Shown in pieces: positions 10,501-12,007 of a DNA stretch of 12,007 nt (within the stretch, counting starts at the first letter, position 1; each line of letters opens with the position of its first letter). The position numbers were made by a program, and so were the translations under genes. This DNA is from Phoronis ovalis. Its lineage: Eukaryota; Phoronida; Phoronidae. The notes beneath the pieces were generated by a model, which had not been told where the DNA came from, made no database searches, and saw only the letters and a program-made list of their open reading frames with translations. Where the stretch lies: assembly GCA_028565635.1 (NCBI GenBank), contig JAOXYB010048425.1:1-12007 (forward strand), in the 5' to 3' direction.

Positions 10501-11686
10501 CAATGTGATAATCCCCCGCCATCTTTGACTGGGAATCTCTGTGTCGGCAATTCTGTACAAGCAGTGGAATGCATTCAGCCTGTGTGCGCAAATGATATTA
10601 TTGCCCAAGCTGATGCTATTAAAGGTATAGTGTATGCAATAGTCAGATACCTGCGACCAATTTCCAGCAAAATCCCTATGTCAGCAGTGGTGATGTTTGA
10701 ACCTTTCCACAAGGCTTAATTTTCCTTTGGGCTTTCAAAAAATGTCATGTGACAAAGAGCTAGTAGTATAATAATTATTATGTTAATTAAATAACTCACA
10801 AAGTGTTGTTAGAATCAAGTAGAATGTAACTTCTAAATGTTGATTTGATTTCCTTCAGAATTTTTAGCATCCTGCATTTTTCCCTGGTTTCATATTTCGG
10901 GTATCTGAAAAAACTTGCATACACTGTATCTTTAGCTGCTGTGCTTAGTTAATGACAGTCGTTTGTTTAACAGTTTCAGCTTTCTAATGATTCTAAACCG
11001 TTTCATAAACTGCTTTAGCTTTCTGCTTTTTTGTGAACTTCTAAGTGTTATTTTAACTTATTTTCAAATGCTCACCGCTGCATAAGATAGCAGTTTTAAT
11101 TGACATAACATATCGATTTACATTTATTGCAGTGACAGTCATGCTGTTCTGGAATTCACAAATTGTGAGATGAGATCATCTGTATTGTGAGATGAGATCA
11201 TCTGTATTGTGAGATGAGATCATCTGTATTTTGTACAATTTCTTGTTTTATCATAACTATTAGATAGTTTTCAAGTTTGCCGATATGTCCTGTACCCTCT
11301 TTAGGTATTTTCCACACTTTCAAAAAATTCCCAAAATAGCTTACATTAGTATTTTCGTTTCAAAATGTACTATTTGGTTGTTTAAATCTGCAGCACCTAA
11401 AGACAAGCCAGTTTGATTTTCATGTTTTTTGTTTCTTTAGCTAGTTGCAAGAATCAGAAGGCAGATGTTGTATTCCTGCTGGACGCATCAAGTAGTATTG
11501 AGGCGGATAACTTTAAGCGTCAGCTAACTTTCGTAACAGAACTGCTACGAATATTTGACCTCGAATTTAAAAAGACTCATGTTAGTGTACTAACATATGC
11601 GAACTTTCCTCGTACTGAGTTCTTCTTAAATTCCTTTACCTCAGAGGAAGAGTTGGGTGATGCCATACTTAATATTAAACAAAGAG
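1524..11686 (+). CDS. Multi-exon VWA-TSP1-TSP1-VWA extracellular protein (coadhesin-like), partial at both ends
   Basis: Proposed join of exons 1524-1557, 2185-2618, 3147-3333, 3969-4019, 7463-7684, 10412-10624 and 11441-11686. The order is acidic leader, VWA 1, Ser/Thr linker, TSP1 repeat 1, TSP1 repeat 2, then the start of VWA 2. Each exon has an AG before it and a GT after it, and the frame stays open across all joins. Codons rebuilt at the joins are G, K, E, D and A. Proteins combining VWA and TSP1 modules are typically secreted matrix or cell-surface adhesion proteins, and coadhesin from coral skeletal matrix is the closest type I can name. No signal peptide, transmembrane segment or stop codon falls in the window, so both ends are missing. 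The PLAC8 gene lies in the 4020-7462 intron. The alternative is two neighbouring genes, one ending near 4019 and one starting before 7463; the matching phases argue for one. Confidence 0.72.
1558..2184 (+). other. Intron between acidic leader and VWA 1
   Basis: The segment is bounded by gtaagt and gttattttcag. Positions 1754-1945 stand out as less AT-rich and open on both strands (see findings). Otherwise it is AT-rich and featureless. Confidence 0.5.
2185..2618 (+). CDS. VWA domain 1, first exon (N-terminal three quarters)
   Basis: The exon runs from the acceptor gttattttcag to the donor aag/gtgagt. It is entered at phase 1 and left at phase 0. It encodes the Rossmann-like VWA fold: the first strand and metal-site loop (KIVFLVDSTSS, Asp codon at 2214), the helix with FKEQLNFVV, the strand VRFGLITYNESP, a long acidic Gly-rich insert (about GGEDTEGSGDFDKF), the helix DLAGALKLM and the strand RFCIILTS. 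The ATG at 2145 lies in the intron and is not the protein start. The metal-ion-dependent adhesion site is degenerate. The first motif is DSTSS instead of DxSxS. The conserved Thr before the AL helix aligns with Gln (2475-2477), and the usual Asp of TDG aligns with Ser (2571-2573). The domain probably does not bind ligand through a classical metal site. VWA identity is strong; the loss of metal binding is inferred. Confidence 0.87.
2619..3146 (+). other. Phase-0 intron inside VWA 1
   Basis: A 528-bp intron from gtgagt to ttcctattcacag. It interrupts VWA 1 between the fifth-strand/helix region and the GLGTN strand. It is AT-rich and no repeat was recognised. Confidence 0.8.
3147..3333 (+). CDS. 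VWA domain 1, second exon (C-terminal quarter)
   Basis: The exon follows acceptor tcctattcacag and ends at donor gtaagtg. It enters at phase 0, directly continuing the 2618 exon after AAAKHAYFK, and leaves at phase 1. The product begins AHQSGIWSFAVGLGTNVHD, the typical VWA strand and loop (I.vfavGvG), followed by the last helix with LTRQLVALSS and the end YWNVNEYLNLAQTLVTESN. Together with the preceding exon it gives 207 codons, about the usual size of a VWA domain plus the insert. No ATG is needed here because this is an internal exon. Confidence 0.85.
3334..3968 (+). other. Intron between VWA 1 and linker micro-exon
   Basis: A phase-1 intron from gtaagtg to ccattttag. A short richer stretch near 3440-3510 reads open in one frame, but it has no good donor and no homology, so it was not called. 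Confidence 0.6.
3969..4019 (+). CDS. Micro-exon coding a 17-codon Ser/Gly/Thr linker
   Basis: A 51-bp exon lies between acceptor ccattttag and donor gtatgg. It enters and leaves at phase 1, so it can be included or skipped without changing frame. It encodes YFSQWSGGSTTDSANI plus shared codons. This is a flexible, probably extended, possibly O-glycosylated spacer between VWA 1 and the first TSP1 repeat. There is no domain homology. The case rests on the splice sites, symmetrical phase and clean junction codons (K before it, E after it). Its position next to the long PLAC8-bearing intron leaves some doubt. Confidence 0.55.
   Translation, partial: NTLVNGVEVVQLIPPI
4172..4297. repeat. Diverged dispersed-repeat copy framed by a 12-bp inverted repeat
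   Basis: The stretch at about 4191-4270 matches the repeat at the right end of the window: over 65 aligned bases from 4203 against 11939, 51 agree by hand count. Shared blocks include ggcttttt, accgcgg/gccgcgg and aatccaaaatttta. The perfect inverted pair aaaaagggatta (4172-4183) and taatcccttttt (4286-4297) flanks it. No clear target duplication was seen, and the inverted pair may be coincidental to the repeat. Confidence 0.5.
4298..4849. other. Intronic DNA upstream of the PLAC8 promoter
   Basis: No gene is supported. A local run of related aagactc motifs lies at about 4508-4546. A minus-strand open frame at 4371-4619 shows no recognisable domain. Confidence 0.5.
4850..5046 (+). promoter_or_regulatory. 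Possible promoter and 5'-UTR exon of the PLAC8 gene
   Basis: A TATAAA at 4850-4855 is followed by a more CpG-bearing stretch with two identical CACGTG E-boxes (4904-4909 and 4942-4947). A strong donor, atgtag/gtaagt, follows at 5046/5047. The natural partner acceptor is 5396-5397, so this stretch is best read as core promoter plus a first noncoding exon. The transcription start is not visible. If the TATA is used, initiation would fall near 4880 and the E-boxes would be inside the transcript; with a later start they would be promoter-proximal. Confidence 0.35.
5047..5397 (+). other. 5'-UTR intron of the PLAC8 gene
   Basis: A 351-bp AT-rich segment is bounded by donor gtaagtgg and acceptor ttttccattctcag. 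Both sites are close to consensus and lie just upstream of the PLAC8 coding exon. A spliced 5' leader argues against the gene being a simple processed retrocopy, although one that gained a leader intron later cannot be excluded. Confidence 0.5.
5411..5431 (+). promoter_or_regulatory. Short upstream ORF in PLAC8 leader
   Basis: After the proposed acceptor, the leader contains ATG CTT ATA GAA ACA CTA TAA, a six-codon frame ending 65 bases before the PLAC8 ATG. Its ATG has C at -3 and A at +4, a weak context, so leaky scanning is likely. It could modestly lower translation. Confidence 0.3.
5497..5838 (+). CDS. PLAC8-family cysteine-rich protein (cornifelin-like), 113 aa
   Basis: An uninterrupted frame gives a 113-residue protein matching the PLAC8/cornifelin family in length and pattern. 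After MSNQFQHGLFGCFENFG come C.....CFPCYTFGKNAEAVG (about residues 18-37, the CxPC and GxxA signature), a hydrophobic Cys-rich centre (CFLCGAGMVCLPVVNLFLLG), the R..IR...I.GS...D segment and the closing C..CFCTGCALIQEAKEV, equivalent to the family's CC..C...QE.RE end. Family members are small membrane-associated or cytosolic proteins linked to differentiation, metal or cell-size control; the exact role here is unknown. The start is the first in-frame ATG, has G at -3, and follows an in-frame TAG at 5467-5469. The coding part has no intron. The gene lies on the same strand within an intron of the VWA/TSP1 gene and has its own apparent 5'-UTR intron and poly(A) signal. Confidence 0.9.
   Translation: MSNQFQHGLFGCFENFGLCVVTTCFPCYTFGKNAEAVGENCFLCGAGMVCLPVVNLFLLGSIRQKIRQTKDIEGSFMKDLCVHCFCTGCALIQEAKEVRPFVAPVAGQVIDRG
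5839..6118 (+). terminator. PLAC8 3' UTR with AATAAA poly(A) signal
   Basis: The region after the PLAC8 stop is AT-rich and contains no ORF of note. AATAAA at 6113-6118 is followed about 20 bases on by a T/G-rich stretch (tgttttgtcttg, near 6139-6150), the arrangement expected for cleavage and polyadenylation. This gives a 3' UTR of about 280-300 bases. Inside the host gene such a signal would also threaten the longer transcript. Confidence 0.5.
6119..6372. other. Intronic DNA after the PLAC8 gene
   Basis: An open frame of about 78 codons at 6152-6388 has no recognised motif and runs into a G-run (6364-6371) at the edge of the C-rich array. No gene called. Confidence 0.45.
6373..6631. repeat. 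Degenerate array of AACGCACCCCCCTTTTGAAAT units
   Basis: Six related units, each an AACGCACCCCC-like core followed by YTWTGAAAT, begin near 6388, 6429, 6471, 6498, 6521 and 6611. Spacing is irregular (about 41, 42, 27, 23 and 90 bases). An inverted copy of the core (ggtgcgtt, 6373-6380) pairs perfectly with aacgcacc (6388-6395) to form a hairpin at the left edge. The minus-strand frames crossing it are low-complexity products of the array. Confidence 0.6.
6842..7195. mobile_element. 354-bp non-autonomous DNA transposon (MITE-like) with 8-bp target duplication
   Basis: The left end cccgggggggtgacagtcag and the inverted right end (ccggggtgtgacagtcgg) match over about 30 bases with few differences, ending at ctgggtac inside. 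The flanks carry the same 8-mer ataatata at 6834-6841 and 7196-7203. The interior is A-rich, with repeated gacaaccaaaaaa blocks and short acccttt motifs, and no coding capacity. An 8-bp duplication fits hAT- or P-like cut-and-paste elements; the superfamily is inferred and the flanks are AT-rich. Confidence 0.75.
7463..7684 (+). CDS. TSP1 repeat 1 exon
   Basis: One phase 1-1 exon of 74 codons contains a whole thrombospondin type 1 repeat. The acceptor is a long T tract ending ttttttttcag and the donor is ctg/gtcagt. After a spacer (SGNEANVETVDG) come WSEW, CTVTCGIG, VQTRSRTC, the NNPPPSGGGKSC loop and the final two cysteines in APCYGLQC, making the six expected disulphide cysteines. The first two Trp of the W-layered core are present and the third is replaced. 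WSEW fits the C-mannosylation pattern WxxW, and CTVTCG fits the O-fucosylation pattern CxxS/TCG. TSP1 repeats bind glycosaminoglycans, collagen and other matrix partners. The open reading before the acceptor, from 7291, is intron. Confidence 0.9.
7685..8347. other. Intron after TSP1 repeat 1, first part
   Basis: No gene is supported. A ggtttgaaccc at 7807-7817 resembles an internal Pol III B box, but no convincing A box or SINE structure was found. A small hairpin, agccg/cggct, lies near 7989-8004. Confidence 0.45.
8348..8577. repeat. Inverted cluster of GTTCCCCA motifs
   Basis: The core tctgttccccat (8350-8361) is matched in inverted orientation by atggggaacaga (8565-8576), 12 of 12 bases. 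Further copies occur at 8520-8528 (direct) and 8550-8560 (inverted), and a shorter ggggaact lies near 8410. This may be a worn fold-back element of about 230 bp. No target duplication was recognised. Confidence 0.4.
8578..8937. other. Intronic DNA, featureless
   Basis: AT-rich, with no open frame, repeat or splice pair I could support. Confidence 0.4.
8938..9035. repeat. 48-bp direct tandem duplication, two identical copies
   Basis: A 48-base unit starting accaaagttttatatggggg occurs twice in a row without a mismatch (8938-8985 and 8986-9033) and runs two bases into a third copy. It contains tgatcatca and a G run. Because 48 is a multiple of three, the frame at 8922-9119 stays open and shows a repeated 16-residue block, but nothing else suggests coding. 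Confidence 0.85.
9036..9306. other. Intronic DNA between the 48-bp duplication and the TTAA element
   Basis: No gene or repeat recognised. Confidence 0.4.
9307..9705. mobile_element. 399-bp MITE with TTAA target site
   Basis: The ends are perfect inverted repeats. The left runs from agttggggtcccagaatc and the right ends in gattctgggaccccaact. Including the flanking TTAA (9303-9306 and 9706-9709), the perfect inverted match is 25 bases. The TTAA at both borders points to a Kolobok- or piggyBac-type target preference; the termini do not look like piggyBac, so Kolobok-like is the better guess. The interior has no transposase frame. Because TTAA is self-complementary, it could instead be part of the inverted ends. 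Confidence 0.75.
9763..9920. mobile_element. 158-bp MITE with CAGTGTTCTCC-type ends
   Basis: The left end cagtgttctccacaaaa (9763-9779) and the right end ttttatggagaacacgg (9904-9920) are inverted copies agreeing at 15 of 17 positions. Both flanks read ataag (9758-9762 and 9921-9925), a possible 5-bp target duplication. There is no coding content. The CAGTG start resembles hAT-type termini, although hAT elements usually duplicate 8 bp, so classification is open. Confidence 0.55.
9921..10411. other. Intron before TSP1 repeat 2, last part
   Basis: No gene is supported. A C/G-rich patch at about 10018-10070 (cctggggggaacccctac) looks like an old repeat end. The intron closes with ttgtctaaattag. 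Confidence 0.4.
10412..10624 (+). CDS. TSP1 repeat 2 exon
   Basis: A second complete TSP1 repeat lies in one phase 1-1 exon of 71 codons. It starts FVVDGNWGAWSEF and continues CKAVCGKG, YRKRQC, the DNPPPSLTGNLC loop, VECIQPVC and a short tail (ANDIIAQADAIK) before donor gtatag. All six cysteines are present, and WGAW keeps the C-mannosylation pattern. The O-fucose position is lost because Val precedes the second cysteine (CKAVCG). The repeat is very basic between cysteines (KGKKYRKRQ), which could favour heparan-sulphate-like partners; this is inferred. The acceptor at 10410-10411 is chosen. A second AG at 10419-10420 lies 9 bp later in the same phase and would only drop three residues. Confidence 0.9.
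10625..11440 (+). other. Intron between TSP1 repeat 2 and VWA 2
   Basis: A phase-1 intron of 816 bp from gtatag to tttctttag. It contains the 22-bp triplet repeat and one weak micro-exon candidate at 10859-10900 (see findings). It is otherwise AT-rich. Confidence 0.6.
11162..11227. repeat. 22-bp tandem repeat, three perfect copies
   Basis: The unit attgtgagatgagatcatct plus gt occurs three times without a mismatch (11162-11183, 11184-11205, 11206-11227). It is flanked by unrelated sequence inside an intron. Perfect identity suggests recent slippage and likely length polymorphism. Confidence 0.95.
11441..11686 (+). CDS. VWA domain 2, first exon (partial domain, continues beyond window)
   Basis: Acceptor ttgtttctttag leads into a phase 1 exon with SCKNQKADVVFLLDASSS, the first strand and metal-site loop of a VWA domain (DASSS at 11482-11496, a perfect DxSxS). 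Next come the helix FKRQLTFVTELL, the strand HVSVLTYANFP, the FFLNSFTS segment and the helix ELGDAILNIKQRG. The exon ends at donor gtatca at phase 1, just where a VWA would continue with its Gly-Gly-x-Thr loop. Reading past the donor gives ILE-LEU-rich sequence without VWA character and then a stop, which supports splicing at 11686. The remaining third of the domain must lie beyond the window. Confidence 0.85.
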
Positions 11687-11926
11687 GTATCAAGTTAATC
11701 ACTTCTAGCTTAAGGTTTACTTATTTATTCTCTGTACAAAAAACCTGTAACTTAATATTAAAACTTATGTATGAACTTGTTTAAACATTTAAAATACTGT
11801 ATCTACTGTATCTACTGGCAGTTTTATTAGTTGGAAACATTAAAGCAATGCATGCTCATTTACAATTTCTAAACTTTCAAAAAATCGTTTAAAATAGAAA
11901 CAATAAAAATTTTAGTACCATTGATG
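11687..11926 (+). other. Start of the intron inside VWA 2
   Basis: AT-rich sequence after donor gtatca, containing a short ctgtatctactgtatctact direct repeat near 11798-11817. No gene. Confidence 0.45.
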
Positions 11927-12007
11927 CCCGGGGGGGGTACTCAAGGCTTTTTGACTACGGGGATGTGCCGCGGAACCCAATCCAAAATTTTAGCTTGTGG
12001 TAGCAAA
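11927..12007. mobile_element. Left end of a G-run-tipped dispersed repeat, cut by the window edge
   Basis: The repeat begins cccggggggggtactcaagg and continues with the blocks ggctttttgactacgggg, gtgccgcgg and aatccaaaattttagcttg. It is a better-preserved relative of the copy at about 4191-4270. Its CCCGGGGGG tip resembles that of the 6842 element, and such G-run tips recall repeats I associate with cnidarian genomes. The right end is outside the window. Confidence 0.55.

Noticed and set aside
10386-10608. Minus-strand frames opposite TSP1 repeat 2
   Set aside because: Antisense shadows of the real exon, which has all six TSP1 cysteines on the + strand.
11393-11427. Proline/lysine-rich micro-exon after tctgcag (PKDKP)
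   Set aside because: No usable donor follows; the only GT is gtttga, and the frame stops at once.

Overview
The window looks like AT-rich, intron-rich metazoan DNA. I read it mainly as part of one large multi-exon gene on the + strand, with a second small gene sitting inside one of its introns. The large gene encodes an extracellular protein with von Willebrand factor A (VWA) domains and thrombospondin type 1 (TSP1) repeats. It resembles the coadhesin-like VWA/TSP1 matrix proteins known from corals. The TSP1 wording (VDGNW..W, NPPP) and the G-run-tipped dispersed repeats make a cnidarian, perhaps a stony coral, my best guess. The organism is inferred, not proven.

Layout. Positions 1-217 hold the end of a dispersed repeat, and 218-1523 hold no supported gene. 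Exons of the large gene are proposed at 1524-1557 (tentative acidic leader), 2185-2618 and 3147-3333 (VWA domain 1), 3969-4019 (Ser/Thr-rich linker micro-exon), 7463-7684 (TSP1 repeat 1), 10412-10624 (TSP1 repeat 2) and 11441-11686 (first part of VWA domain 2). All junctions read through in frame. Every module boundary is a phase-1 intron, and the one phase-0 intron within the modelled domains lies inside VWA 1. The signal-peptide end and the C-terminal end are outside the window.

The 3.4-kb intron between 4019 and 7463 contains a compact same-strand gene for a 113-residue PLAC8-family (cornifelin-like) cysteine-rich protein. It has its own 5'-UTR intron, an uninterrupted coding exon at 5497-5838 and an AATAAA signal at 6113.

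The introns carry several short non-autonomous elements. These are a 354-bp element with inverted ends and an 8-bp target duplication (6842-7195), a 399-bp TTAA-flanked element (9307-9705), a 158-bp element with CAGTGTTCTCC-type ends (9763-9920), and two diverged copies of another repeat (about 4191-4270 and 11927-12007). There are also a degenerate C-rich array (6373-6631), a 48-bp tandem duplication (8938-9035) and a 22-bp triplet repeat (11162-11227).

VWA domain 1 has lost most of its metal-site (MIDAS) residues, whereas VWA domain 2 keeps the part visible here. No RNA gene, CRISPR array or bacterial-type operon was seen. All splice sites are read by eye and are untested against transcripts.
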